In this document: positions 1-9,800 of the stretch, one piece after another
How the letters are laid out: every line of letters starts with the position of its first letter
Numbering within the stretch: the stretch's first letter is position 1
Assembly: GCF_032248455.1 (NCBI RefSeq)
Contig: NZ_JAVTTP010000001.1
Span: forward strand, 3,632,001 to 3,696,000
Length of the DNA: 64,000 nt
Source: Pricia mediterranea
GTDB lineage: Bacteria > Bacteroidota > Bacteroidia > Flavobacteriales > Flavobacteriaceae
Direction: 5' to 3'
Notes under the pieces: model-generated
Database searches by the model: none
Told to the model about the DNA's origin: nothing
Seen by the model: the letters and a program-made list of their open reading frames with translations, nothing else
Position numbers and translations under genes: made by a program

Positions 1-453
1 CAGGTCAACGGGCGGACCCCCCTTTTCCGGCTTCCGGTAGTGACCGCCCATGAAATTGGACATCAAGTGGGCTACGCCAAGGAAAACGAAACGAATTTCA
101 TAGGCTATCTGGTCACCATGAAGAATGAGGATGTCCATTTTCAATATTCTGCCTCGGCCTATGCCCTGAGCCATTGTCTGAGTGCCGTACGCCGTACCGA
201 TGCCCAGAAATTCGAAAAGCTGTTCGCCAAAGTGAACGTGGGCGTACAGGAAAATTATAAAGAACTGTACGAGTTCAACCTGAAATACGCCAATCCCTTT
301 GAGCCCGTCTTTAAATCCGTTTTCAGCACCTTTTTAAAGGCCAACCGCCAAAAAGACGGTATCAAGAGCTACAGCAAGATTGTCGAACTGATGGTCGGGT
401 ATCATGAAAAATTTCCTATTTTTATCCTCGACGAAAACGACAGCTACAAATGA
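1..453 (+). CDS. DUF3810 family putative zinc peptidase (C-terminal part)
   Basis: The frame is open from base 1, so the true start lies before the window; the first in-frame start-like codon (GTG at 40) is internal. The visible residues contain a gluzincin-type motif, AHEIGHQVGYAKENETNF, that is HExxH followed by a downstream glutamate. This is the hallmark of the DUF3810 family of Bacteroidota membrane proteins, whose N-terminal part normally carries the membrane segments (outside this window). The role of the family is not established; a membrane-anchored metallopeptidase is the inference from the motif. The stop overlaps the start of the next gene (ATGA), so the two are probably translationally coupled. 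Confidence 0.85.
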   Translation, partial: QVNGRTPLFRLPVVTAHEIGHQVGYAKENETNFIGYLVTMKNEDVHFQYSASAYALSHCLSAVRRTDAQKFEKLFAKVNVGVQENYKELYEFNLKYANPFEPVFKSVFSTFLKANRQKDGIKSYSKIVELMVGYHEKFPIFILDENDSYK

Positions 454-3422
454 TCAAACTACGATTGCTGGTACTCGCGCTTTTGGGGTGCGTTACCTTT
501 TCTTCAGCGCAGGAATATTTTCCGAAAAACGATGCCGTCAAGGCCGAGAACAATAACTACACCGCCCTTACCAACGCTAAAATTTACGTGACGCCCACCG
601 AGGTGGTCGATGGCGGCACGCTCCTGTTTCGCAAGGGCAGGGTGGTCGCAATCGGCAAATCGGTCGATCTGCCCGAAAATACGGTGGTCGTCGATGCTAG
701 CGGAAAAACCGTTTATCCTTCCTTTATCGATGTCTATTCCGGTTTTGGGGTGGACAAGCCGGAAAAGGCCAAATCGAGCGGACGTTCGGCAGAGTTCGAC
801 GCCTCGCGGGAAGGATTCTACTGGAACGACCATATCATGCCCGAGAACGATGCCGTGGCCAAATTCGAATACGACGACCTGGTGGCCAAAACCCTTAGGG
901 AAGCCGGTTTCGGAACTGTCAATTCCCATATTAAGGACGGTATCGCACGGGGCACCGGGGTGCTGGTTTCCCTGAACGGCGATGGAAACGATGGCGACCG
1001 CATTATCGACGACCGCTCCGCCCAGTATTTTTCCTTTGAAAAAAGTATCGCCAAAAAGCAATCCTATCCCACCTCCTTGATGGGGGCCATGGCCCTGTTG
1101 CGCCAAATGTATTATGACGCCGATTGGTACGCTGGGGGGCACATTGATTCCAAAGATCTCTCGCTTGAAGCCTTGAACACGAACAAAGACCTCGTTCAAA
1201 TTTTCAAAGGCGGCGAGAAGGGCAATGTGATCCGGGCGGACGGGATCGGAGACCTTTTCGGAATACAATACGCCATCGTCGGTGGGGGCGATGAATATGA
1301 GCGGATCGACCAGGTCAAGGCGACCAACGCCAAACTGATCTTGCCCTTGAATTTTCCCGATGCCTACGATGTTTCCGACCCCTATGCCTCCGGATATGTC
1401 AATTTGGAGGATATGCGGCACTGGAACCAAGCCCCGGCCAATCCCAAAATAGTGGCGGACAACGGAATTTCTTTTTCGTTTACCCTACACGACTTGGATT
1501 CCCCAGCTGATTTTAAGGACAGGCTGATGAAAGCCATTGCATACGGACTCCCCGAAACCAAAGCCTTGGAGGCACTGACCACGGTACCCGCACAGATCCT
1601 TGGGAGAACGGAAGATATCGGATCCCTGAAAAAGGGCAGCTACGCCAACTTTTTGGTCACTTCAGGCCCTATTTTCGACAAGGAAACCATACTCTATGAA
1701 AACTGGGTGCAAGGTGCCAAGAACGTAATCAACGATATGACCTTAAAGGATATCCGAGGGGAATATGACCTGTCCCTTTCCGGCCAAAGCTTCAAACTTT
1801 CTATTAAGGGAGAAGCTGGTAGCCCCAAAGCGGAAGTCAAGCAGGATACCGCAAAATTGGAGTCCAAATTCAACTATACCGACAACTGGATGTCGCTATC
1901 CTTCACTACCATAGACGGGGATAAAAGTTACCGTTTAACGGGACTCGTCGATCCATCTTCCGATAATCTGAGCGGCAAGGCCGTGCTTCCCGATGGCGGC
2001 GAAACGGTTTTTTCTGCGGTCAAGACATCCGAATTCTCTAAAAAGGATACAAAGAAAGAAAAGGATGTCCCCGAAATGGTGGCGGTGACCTATCCCAATG
2101 TCGGCTATGGCTACGATGCCATCCCCAAGCCGGAGAACATCCTCTTTAAAAATGCCACGGTCTGGACGAGCGAGGATGCGGGCATCCTGGAAAACACAGA
2201 CGTGCTGGTGAAGGACGGAAAAATTTCGAAAATTGGGCAGGACCTGCGTGCCGGCGGCGCCACGACCATCGATGCGACTGGTAAACATTTGACGGCCGGT
2301 ATCATTGATGAGCACAGTCATATTGCGGCCTTGGCGATCAACGAGGCGGGACAGAACTCTTCCGCCGAGGTGAAGATGACCGACGTGGTCGATCCCGAGG
2401 ACGTCGGAATCTATTATGCCCTGGCAGGCGGGGTCACATCCCTACAGCTCCTGCACGGATCGGCCAATCCCATTGGAGGGCGTTCGGCTATCCTAAAACT
2501 AAAGTGGGGCCGGAGCGCCGATGAAATGATCTATGACAATTCGCCCAAGTTCATCAAGTTCGCCCTGGGCGAGAACGTAAAACAGAGCAATTGGGACAGC
2601 CACAGCCGTTTTCCCCAGACCCGGATGGGCGTGGAGCAGGTGTTTATGAACTACTTTCAGCGGGCCAAGGAATACGAGGCCAAAAAGAAAAGTGGCGAGC
2701 CCTATCGTACCGATGAGGAAATGGAAACCTTGGTCGAAATACTCAACGGCGAGCGGTTTATCTCCTGCCACAGTTACGTACAGAGCGAAATCAACATGAT
2801 GATGAAGGTCGCCGAACATTTTGGGTTTACGGTCAATACCTTTACCCATATTCTGGAGGGTTACAAAGTCGCCGACAAGATGGCAGAGCACGGGGTAGGG
2901 GCCGGTACCTTCAGCGACTGGTGGGCCTACAAGTACGAGGTGAACGATGCGATTCCCTATAACGCCGCCATCATGCACAATCAGGGGGTGACCGTGGCCA
3001 TCAACAGTGATGACGCCGAAATGATCCGACGCTTGAACCAAGAGGCGGGCAAAATCATGAAATATGGAGGATTGACCGAGGAAGAGGTCTGGAAAATGGT
3101 GACCATCAATCCCGCTAAACTGCTTCATCTCGATGACCGTACCGGGAGCATCAAAGAAGGTAAGGATGCCGACCTGGTTTTGTGGAGCGATTATCCGCTG
3201 TCCGTTTACGCCAAGGCGGAAAGGACCATGATCGAAGGGGCTACCTATTTCGATATCGAAAAGGATAAACAGCAGCGGGAAGCCGTTAAGAAAGAGCGCA
3301 ACCGACTCATAACTATGATGTTAAGTGAAAAGTCGGAGGGCAAGAAAACCCAGAAACCCAAGCAAAACAAGAAGGAAACCATGCACTGTGAGACTGGGGT
3401 CGAAGTACGAAGTATGAAATAA
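450..3422 (+). CDS. exported tandem amidohydrolase
   Basis: About 990 residues. Residues 1-20 form an Sec signal peptide ending FSSAQ. Two amidohydrolase-fold halves follow. The first (about 30-430) has the usual beta-sandwich entry, but where the metal-binding HxH should be it reads FIDVYSGFG, so that half is probably not catalytic. The second (about 560-960) has GIIDEHSHIA (HxH), later histidines in CHSY and THILEGYK, and an aspartate in INSDDAE, so it keeps a full metal-site set. Family: imidazolonepropionase-like amidohydrolases; substrate unknown. The start at 450 overlaps the preceding stop. The last residues (GVEVRSMK) are encoded by the beginning of a purine-rich repeat tract that continues past the stop, so the C-terminus may have been extended by that tract. 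Confidence 0.9.
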   Translation: MIKLRLLVLALLGCVTFSSAQEYFPKNDAVKAENNNYTALTNAKIYVTPTEVVDGGTLLFRKGRVVAIGKSVDLPENTVVVDASGKTVYPSFIDVYSGFGVDKPEKAKSSGRSAEFDASREGFYWNDHIMPENDAVAKFEYDDLVAKTLREAGFGTVNSHIKDGIARGTGVLVSLNGDGNDGDRIIDDRSAQYFSFEKSIAKKQSYPTSLMGAMALLRQMYYDADWYAGGHIDSKDLSLEALNTNKDLVQIFKGGEKGNVIRADGIGDLFGIQYAIVGGGDEYERIDQVKATNAKLILPLNFPDAYDVSDPYASGYVNLEDMRHWNQAPANPKIVADNGISFSFTLHDLDSPADFKDRLMKAIAYGLPETKALEALTTVPAQILGRTEDIGSLKKGSYANFLVTSGPIFDKETILYENWVQGAKNVINDMTLKDIRGEYDLSLSGQSFKLSIKGEAGSPKAEVKQDTAKLESKFNYTDNWMSLSFTTIDGDKSYRLTGLVDPSSDNLSGKAVLPDGGETVFSAVKTSEFSKKDTKKEKDVPEMVAVTYPNVGYGYDAIPKPENILFKNATVWTSEDAGILENTDVLVKDGKISKIGQDLRAGGATTIDATGKHLTAGIIDEHSHIAALAINEAGQNSSAEVKMTDVVDPEDVGIYYALAGGVTSLQLLHGSANPIGGRSAILKLKWGRSADEMIYDNSPKFIKFALGENVKQSNWDSHSRFPQTRMGVEQVFMNYFQRAKEYEAKKKSGEPYRTDEEMETLVEILNGERFISCHSYVQSEINMMMKVAEHFGFTVNTFTHILEGYKVADKMAEHGVGAGTFSDWWAYKYEVNDAIPYNAAIMHNQGVTVAINSDDAEMIRRLNQEAGKIMKYGGLTEEEVWKMVTINPAKLLHLDDRTGSIKEGKDADLVLWSDYPLSVYAKAERTMIEGATYFDIEKDKQQREAVKKERNRLITMMLSEKSEGKKTQKPKQNKKETMHCETGVEVRSMK

Positions 3423-3520
3423 GAAATACGAGGGAGGAAAGACGAAATGACCAAAAGAAGAATGACGGAAAGACAAGATGACGGAAAGAGGAATGACGAA
3501 AGGATGAAAAGAATGTCAGG
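3402..3520 (+). repeat. purine-rich degenerate tandem tract across the amidohydrolase stop codon
   Basis: Short drifting units begin inside the last codons of the amidohydrolase (CGAAGTACGAAGTATGAAAT), pass through the TAA stop and continue as AAGAAATACGAGG and then roughly 15-nt units built on ATGACGGAAAGA, present about four times between 3446 and 3505. No ORF uses the downstream part. Similar tracts follow other stop codons in this window. Confidence 0.8.
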
Positions 3521-3528
3521 TGGAACCT

Positions 3529-3592
3529 CTCGACTTCAGTTTATGCTGAGCGCAGTCGAAGTACCCGAGACAGGCGCAGTCGAGATCTAGTT
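3529..3592. repeat. CTCGACTxCxGC-type dispersed palindromic element
   Basis: The segment contains CTCGACTTCAG, then CTGAGCGCAGTCGAAG, then GGCGCAGTCGAG: repeated, partly self-complementary words around the core CTCGACTGCGC and its complement. A related arrangement occurs at 6626-6707. I recall such words as frequent intergenic repeats in flavobacterial genomes, but copy number cannot be checked here. The rest of the 3423-3728 gap shows no gene. Confidence 0.5.
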
Positions 3593-3728
3593 AGAACGGG
3601 CCGAGAAGTTCTCGATTCCCTACCAGACGGGTTTTTTGGGCTGGGCAGTCCGACTTTTTCGTTCAGGCGAACGCTAAATAATCCTTTTTAAATCCCCTAA
3701 CCAGACAAACAACAAAAGCAGCATAAAC

Positions 3729-5027
3729 ATGAAAAATACGATTCAATATATAGGAGTAGCGCTGTTCTGCGCATTTTTCGGCACCGCACAACAGGCGCCA
3801 GCTCCCGCCCAGACCGGGACAGTGGTGATCGAAGGGGCGACCGCCCATTTGGGTAACGGGGAGGTCATCGAAAACTCCCTGATCATCTTCGAAGAGGGGA
3901 AGTTGAGTTTCGTGGGGCCTGCTACCACTAAAATAGCCAGAAAGGGAACCCAGATAAAGGGTGAGGGCAAGCATGTGTACCCAGGGTTTATCGCTCCGAG
4001 CACTTCATTGGGACTCATTGAGATCAATGCGGTACGGGCCACCGACGACCAAGACGAGCTGGGCGAGATGATTCCACATGTCCGGAGCCTGATTGCCTAC
4101 AACGCGGAATCGAAGGTCGTAGAATCCATGCGTCCCAACGGCGTATTGCTCGGGCAAATAACGCCCATGGGCGGACGCATATCCGGCACATCCTCTATCG
4201 TGCAGTTCGATGCCTGGAACTGGGAAGACGCCGCAGTCAAGGTCGATGACGGAATTCATTTGCGATGGCCGAACACTTTTCGCCAAGGAAAATGGTGGCA
4301 AGGCGAGGAGCGGGGCTACCACCAGAACGAAGAATACCAGGAACAGGTAACGAAAGTCGAAGTGTTCCTGAAAAATGCCAGAGCGTACGGCGATGGGGCC
4401 GGGGAGGGTTTGAATCCCGCTTTCGCCGCCATGCAAGGCACGTTTGACGGCTCCCAAAAATTATACGTGTACGCCGATGGAGAAAAGGAAATCATCGATG
4501 CCATTACCCTAGCGAAAGATTCAGGCGTGAAAAATGTCGTTTTAGTCGGGGGGTACCACGCCTATAAGATTACCGATTTTTTAAAGGAAAACGATATTCC
4601 CGTACTCGTGCAGTTCACCCACAACCTGCCCGTTTTTGAGGATGAGGACTACGACCTGCCCTATAAGTTGCCCAAGCTTCTGGTCGATGCGGGACTTTTG
4701 GTCGGTCTGCAGAACGGGGAAGCCTCTAACTTCCAGACCAGGAACCTGGCCTTCTACGCAGGGCAACTCGTAGGACAAGGAATGGATAAGGAAAACGCGC
4801 TGAAATTGATCACCGGTAACTCGGCCACGATTTTAGGTATCGACGAGAATTATGGCACGTTGGCCCAAGGCAAGAGTGCGACCCTCTTTGTATCGGAAGG
4901 CGATGCGCTCGATATGCGGGGCAACCGGTTGACCCACGCCTTTATCGACGGCCGCGAAATTTCCCTGGAAACCCATCAGACCGAGCTTTGGAAGCGGTAT
5001 TCGGAGAAGTATGAGACCGGGAAATAG
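3729..5027 (+). CDS. exported amidohydrolase-like protein lacking the HxH metal motif
   Basis: 432 residues with an N-terminal signal peptide (MKNTIQYIGVALFCAFFGTAQ). It has the amidohydrolase entry and exit strands (a typical VVIEGATAHLGNGEVIE start and a GTLAQGKSATLFV end), but the position of the HxH motif reads YPGFIAPSTSLGL, with no histidine. It is clearly related to the N-terminal half of the preceding gene. Known exported amidohydrolases of Bacteroidota often occur as adjacent pairs; a non-catalytic partner subunit is the inference. It is about 300 bp downstream of the first amidohydrolase on the same strand, separated by repeats, so co-transcription is possible but not shown. Confidence 0.85.
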   Translation: MKNTIQYIGVALFCAFFGTAQQAPAPAQTGTVVIEGATAHLGNGEVIENSLIIFEEGKLSFVGPATTKIARKGTQIKGEGKHVYPGFIAPSTSLGLIEINAVRATDDQDELGEMIPHVRSLIAYNAESKVVESMRPNGVLLGQITPMGGRISGTSSIVQFDAWNWEDAAVKVDDGIHLRWPNTFRQGKWWQGEERGYHQNEEYQEQVTKVEVFLKNARAYGDGAGEGLNPAFAAMQGTFDGSQKLYVYADGEKEIIDAITLAKDSGVKNVVLVGGYHAYKITDFLKENDIPVLVQFTHNLPVFEDEDYDLPYKLPKLLVDAGLLVGLQNGEASNFQTRNLAFYAGQLVGQGMDKENALKLITGNSATILGIDENYGTLAQGKSATLFVSEGDALDMRGNRLTHAFIDGREISLETHQTELWKRYSEKYETGK

Positions 5028-5112
5028 GAGGCAGTTTTCAGTTGCAGTGGCAGTGTGCCGTTGGCACTTGGCAAAAAAAAGTAGGCAGTTTACGGGAAAC
5101 AGTAAGCAGTGT
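5025..5112 (+). repeat. CAGT-type degenerate tract starting at a stop codon
   Basis: From the TAG stop the sequence continues as GGAGGCAGTTTTCAGTTGCAGTGGCAGTG, then AGTAGGCAGTTTACGGGAAACAGTAAGCAGTG. CAGT recurs about every 8-12 bases. The same vocabulary appears after the stops at 46153 and 48578 and at the right edge of the window. The remaining bases to 5230 show no gene. Confidence 0.7.
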
Positions 5113-5230
5113 TGAAGGTGAAGGTTGAGAGCGTTCAGTTTACATTGAGTAGTGGACCGTGCCTTTCTGAGCTCTCGCCAGGTCGTCGTCTACACTTGTA
5201 TTTTCCTAGTATTGAACGATTCTTTCGTTG

Positions 5231-6568
5231 TTAGGTACAGGGGACAAACCAAAACGAACTTTCTGGAGGAAGTTCCGTTTCGCCCGGTGGCACACGGATA
5301 AAGCCGTCGGCCTTGGCCAAGCTTACCAGATCTCCCGATCCATTGCCCTGTATCGGCTTGGCACGAATGCGACCTTCCCGCCACTGGGTTTCCACTTGAA
5401 GAAAAAGAGTCAACCGAGGATGGGGCCGCACCGGTTTCTCCATGATTACCTCGAGTTTTTCGGATTCTAACCCGAGGGACAAAGACAGCCACGGTAAAAA
5501 ATAGACATGGTAGTTCGCGAAGGTGGAGACGGGATTCCCCGGAAAAGAAAATACCGTTGTTTTTCGTTCTGGCCGAGTTCCCCTTTCCTTGATGTCTTTT
5601 TTTTCTGCCTGCATGTTTGCGGTCTTCCCTGACGTTTTTGTACCAGATTGCCCGCTGCCGTCCTTGATTTCAGTTTCCCTTTTTCTTAAACCTTGCTTTT
5701 GGCTCACCCCATTGGAATCTAAAACCCCGAACCAAAATGGCTTGCCCGGACGTTGTGCGACCCGGTGGAAGATTTTTTCTACTCCCAAGTCCGCCAATAC
5801 GTCCGGAATAAAATCGAATTTGCCTTTGGATACCCCGCCACTGAGTAATAACACATCGTGCTGCTCGAAGGCTTCTCGAAGTTCCATTTCGATGATTTTT
5901 CTATCATCCGTCAAGTGCAATCGGGCAGGAACGATATTCAGCCTTTGTAGGGCTGCGGTCAATGAAAGTATATTGGATTTTCGTATTTGGTGGGGCAAAG
6001 GCGTTTCGGAAACCTCGACCAGTTCGTTCCCCGTCGAAATCACACAGATTGAAGGTAGTTTCTTCACCACGACCTCGGTTTTTCCCACCGAGGCAAGTAC
6101 ACCGATTGCGGCGGCATTTATTTTTAAACCTCGGCGCAACAAAACGGCCCCCGCCGTCTCGTCACTGCCTTGCGCATGGATATTCTGGCCTTGATCCGGG
6201 GTCTTGGTCAATGTCGCCCATCCGTTTTCAATATCAGTGTCTTCGTACATGATGATGGTATCGGCACCTTCGGGCAGTACGGCCCCGGTCATGATTTCAA
6301 AACAGTTGGACTCCGAGATAAGCCGCTGTTGGGCCATACCCGCGCTTAGAGTCCCTTCGATCTTGAATCGATCGATTCCTTTGTCGATGGCGGAGAACCG
6401 AATCGCGATTCCGTCTTTGGTCGAACGATCGAAGGGGGGGAAGTCCCGGTCGGCCGTAATATTCTCCGCCAAAATTCGGCCGGGAGCCCGTAGAAGGTCC
6501 ACCTGCTCGTCGCCCAGATGTAAGGGATGCAATAAAACGTGTTGAAAGGCGTCCTCGAAGGAAATCAT
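5231..6568 (-). CDS. moeA: molybdopterin molybdenumtransferase MoeA
   Basis: 445 residues covering all MoeA domains. It inserts molybdate into adenylylated molybdopterin in Moco synthesis. Visible family features: PPFDRSTKDG near residue 45 (the PFDxSxxDG motif), TGAVLPEGADTIIMYED near 94-110, STGNEL at 178-183, LSGGVSKGKFDFIPD at 242-255, and FPGNPVS at 342-348. Between PGKPFWFG (274-281) and FPGNPVS, where relatives have only about 10 residues, there is an extra stretch of about 50 residues rich in K, E, G, S and T (about 285-336). It looks like an added surface loop. No other Moco genes are in the window. A start at 6568 fits the family N-terminus. Confidence 0.93.
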   Translation of the reverse strand: MISFEDAFQHVLLHPLHLGDEQVDLLRAPGRILAENITADRDFPPFDRSTKDGIAIRFSAIDKGIDRFKIEGTLSAGMAQQRLISESNCFEIMTGAVLPEGADTIIMYEDTDIENGWATLTKTPDQGQNIHAQGSDETAGAVLLRRGLKINAAAIGVLASVGKTEVVVKKLPSICVISTGNELVEVSETPLPHQIRKSNILSLTAALQRLNIVPARLHLTDDRKIIEMELREAFEQHDVLLLSGGVSKGKFDFIPDVLADLGVEKIFHRVAQRPGKPFWFGVLDSNGVSQKQGLRKRETEIKDGSGQSGTKTSGKTANMQAEKKDIKERGTRPERKTTVFSFPGNPVSTFANYHVYFLPWLSLSLGLESEKLEVIMEKPVRPHPRLTLFLQVETQWREGRIRAKPIQGNGSGDLVSLAKADGFIRVPPGETELPPESSFWFVPCT

Positions 6569-6625
6569 GTTACTTATTTTTTTGGTTCAAATGCCCGTTC
6601 GCTTACAAGCCTGAAGAAAGTTTTT

Positions 6626-6707
6626 GTCACCTTGAGCTGTTCAACGGAACGCGGTCGAGTTACAGTCGAAAAATCAAACCAAAACGTCTCGACAGCGCTC
6701 GACGTGA
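6626..6707. repeat. second copy of the CTCGAC/GTCGAG-type intergenic element
   Basis: The words GTCACCTTGAGC, GCGGTCGAGTTACAGTCGA and GTCTCGACAGCGCTCGACGTGA match the vocabulary of the element at 3529-3592 (GTCGAG and CTCGAC with GCGC). It lies upstream of moeA and downstream of the HEAT/cytochrome gene. No ORF in 6569-6829 looks protein-like. Confidence 0.45.
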
Positions 6708-6829
6708 TATTTTTAACTCAAATTGATAGAATAGGTGTTCTTCCGGACAAGCAGAATGATTTGCAATTGGCTAATTGCCCAGCGTTATCAAAACACGTAA
6801 AACTCAAAAGAGAATCTAAACCAGCATCA

Positions 6830-9800
6830 TCAAGAACTTTTCTCTTGCTTGAGTCGTGTCAGGTATTCGATAAGGTCCCTTAAATCGCGCTTCGAGATGA
6901 GCTTGCCCATCGCCGGCATGGCCGAGGGCATGTTTTCCCTTTTTTCGATACGGCCTGCGGGAATTTCCAAGGGCTCGGCCGCGTTGGTCCGCAGGGTCAG
7001 ACCCTCTTCGGTCTCCTCCTCCAAAATACCGCTTACTTTTTGGCCGTCCTTTAGGGTCAGGGTAACACTTCCATAACCGGGAGCCAAACGTTTGCTGGGT
7101 TCAATTAGGGATTCCAGCAGCTGTTCACGAGTAAGAATGTTACCAATATTCTCCAAATGCGGACCGACGTCGCCCCCCGTAGCGCCCACGGCATGGCATC
7201 GCGTACATTGGGCGGTGGGGTTGTTGTTGAACACCTGCCAACCTTGCCGCGCGTTACCGCCCTGCAAGGTTTCTTCGTAACCGGCCAAGGGATTCCCGCT
7301 GTCCTTCGGGGTGTCCAATTGAGCTATCAGATCCTCGGATTCCGTGGCTTTGACCGCTTCCGTTAAATCTAGGACAATGGCCGGATTCAGCTGGTCGGCA
7401 TTTGCTTGGACAATTAATTTTTCAAGGACATCACCGCTTTTCTCCAAGGGGAGTTCCCCTAAAACGGACAGTAGTTTTTGTTGTTCGCGAACGGAACCAT
7501 TCTTAAAAATGGGATTGACGATGCCGGGAAGATTATCCTTCGATATTTCCATCTGCGGAATAAGTCCCACTGCAACCGCCCGTACTTGTTGATCTTTATC
7601 TTTCATGCCCAAGGCCATAGCGCGTTCGATATTAGAGAACTGCAATTCGCCCAAGGCCTTTAAGGCTGCTGAACGTACATCTGACGATGGGTTCGTTTGC
7701 ATCATGCTGAAAAGGGCGTCGTTATGGGAGTCGATCCCGAGGTTGGCGAGGGATTTCGAGATTCCGATAAGGATCTCAGGGTTTTTATCTTCCAGAAAGA
7801 TAGGAATATCTTTTTCTATTTTTTCTTTGACCGTACTGGCATCCCGGTCGATCTCGCCCCGGTACCGGCCATCGACCCTGTCGAGAACCGAGGGTTCGGC
7901 CCATGTTCCAATGGCGGCCAAGGCCTCTCCCCTGAGCGTGTCGGAAACGCTTTTTCGTTTGGCAAAGGCAATGAGGTTTTCCAGGGCAGGGTCGCTCCCC
8001 ACCCGAAGGGCGGCATTGATACTACGTCGCAACAAGGGTTCCGAAGAAAACCGTTCGACCGTCATGACATCGGCCAATTGGGGTAGTGCTTCTTCGATAG
8101 ACCAGTCGTCGTTGATGGCGCGGGCGGCCTCGGTGACGATGTACTCGTCCTCGTCCTGAAGAAATTTCGCCACGCGTTCGTCCTGCCATTTACGCAGTAC
8201 CAATACGGCGGCGATACGAAGGCTACGATCGGGACTGTCCACCAGCGCATAGATCGGTTCTTTTTTTCCGATGCGGGAAAGGGCCAATACGGCGGCGTGC
8301 CTTAGGTACAGGTCTTCATCGTTGTTGTCGGCCAACATATCAAGCAAAGGTTGTACGGCCGATGCCTCGTTCATCCTTCCCAAAGCCTGCGCCGCAAAAA
8401 AACGAACCCTCGCATTGTCATTTTTCAAGAGGGGAATCAAGTCCTGCCCCGCGTCCGTATATTTCACATCGCCGAGCACTTTTACCGCCTGTGCAATAAT
8501 TTCAGGATCTTGGTCGGAAAGAAGTCCCGTCAGTACTGCTGCGTTTTCCAAATCTTCCGAAGCGAGCTGCCCCGTCCCCCAAATGGAATGGATACGGGCG
8601 AACTGGTCCTTGTTTTCTTCGATGACCTTCGGGAAGGCTTCCTTTCCCGCTCCGCTATCCACCAGGGCGAACTGTGCCTTTTTCCGGATGCGCATGTCCG
8701 GATAGGCCAACAGCTGTACCAGTTCGTCCGTTGATTGATCGGTGTAGTCCAAGGTCATCAATCGCTGCGTTTCCTCTCGCTGTTGGGCGAGGTCGTTTTC
8801 ATCTTCGGTCACATCCAGCCTCCAGACCCGACCGTAATTTTTAGTGTTCCAGCCGTTGATCCAATCCGCCACGTAGAGGGCACCATCGGGACCGAATTCG
8901 ATACCGGTGGGCAACACTCCGGTCAAGATCTTCTCGTCCGAACCCAATTCAAAGGAAGCCCCTTTGGGTTTCAGGTCGAAAGCCCAGATGGGAGATCGAT
9001 CGGGATTGCCGACGAACTCCACCAAAAAGAATTTGTTAAGCCACTTTTTACCCAGGGCGGTACCGGGATTGTACTGCATCCCGGTCGGACCGTTATGGAA
9101 GTTTTGAATAGGAGGCATGATATAGGCCGCCTGCCCTTCCCATCGGGGCTTGAACAGTTTTTCATCCATCCATACATTATAGCCGTTGTTCTTGGGGTCG
9201 GTATATTTGCCGTACTGCCAATTGGCGCGCCATCCGGCGTCGGAACCTTCTACGATATGCACCAACCGCTCGCTTTCCCCGGCGTGATCGCCATCGTTGT
9301 CCGAAGAGATAATATTGCCATAGGCATCGAAGACGAATTCATGGGTGTTGCGAAGTCCGTGGGCGAAGACCTCAAAATCGCTGCCATCGGGATTGCTGCG
9401 TACGATGACCCCCTGATTGGGATAAAAGTGTTCGACGCCTTCTTGATCGGTAAGGTTCGCACCGATATCACCGATGCCCCAGTAAATTTTACCATCGGGA
9501 CCTTCAACGGCCCCCGACATCCCGTGTCCGCCAAAGCCGATATGTACGGCATATCCATGAGAAATAGAGGTTTTTTCGTCCAACACTAAGTCGTCATTGC
9601 TGTCGGTAAGCCGCCACATATCCGGTCCCACTCCTACGAATACATCGTCATCACGTACCAATAGGGCCCCCGCAACATCGGTCACCTCTTCGTTGAAATC
9701 CTCGAGGATGCGGGTCGATCGGTCCGCGATTCCGTTATTATTGCTGTCCTCCAACATCCAGACCTCTTCTTTTTCGACGGTCAGGTCTTTCCAATCGTGC

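Noticed and set aside
504-1430. 308-codon minus-strand ORF inside the first amidohydrolase
   Set aside because: It is antisense to a gene with clear domains; its translation is Gly/Val/Ile-rich with no motif, as expected for a shadow frame.
8735-9589. 284-codon plus-strand ORF inside the HEAT/cytochrome gene
   Set aside because: Shadow of the propeller region; no start context or motif.
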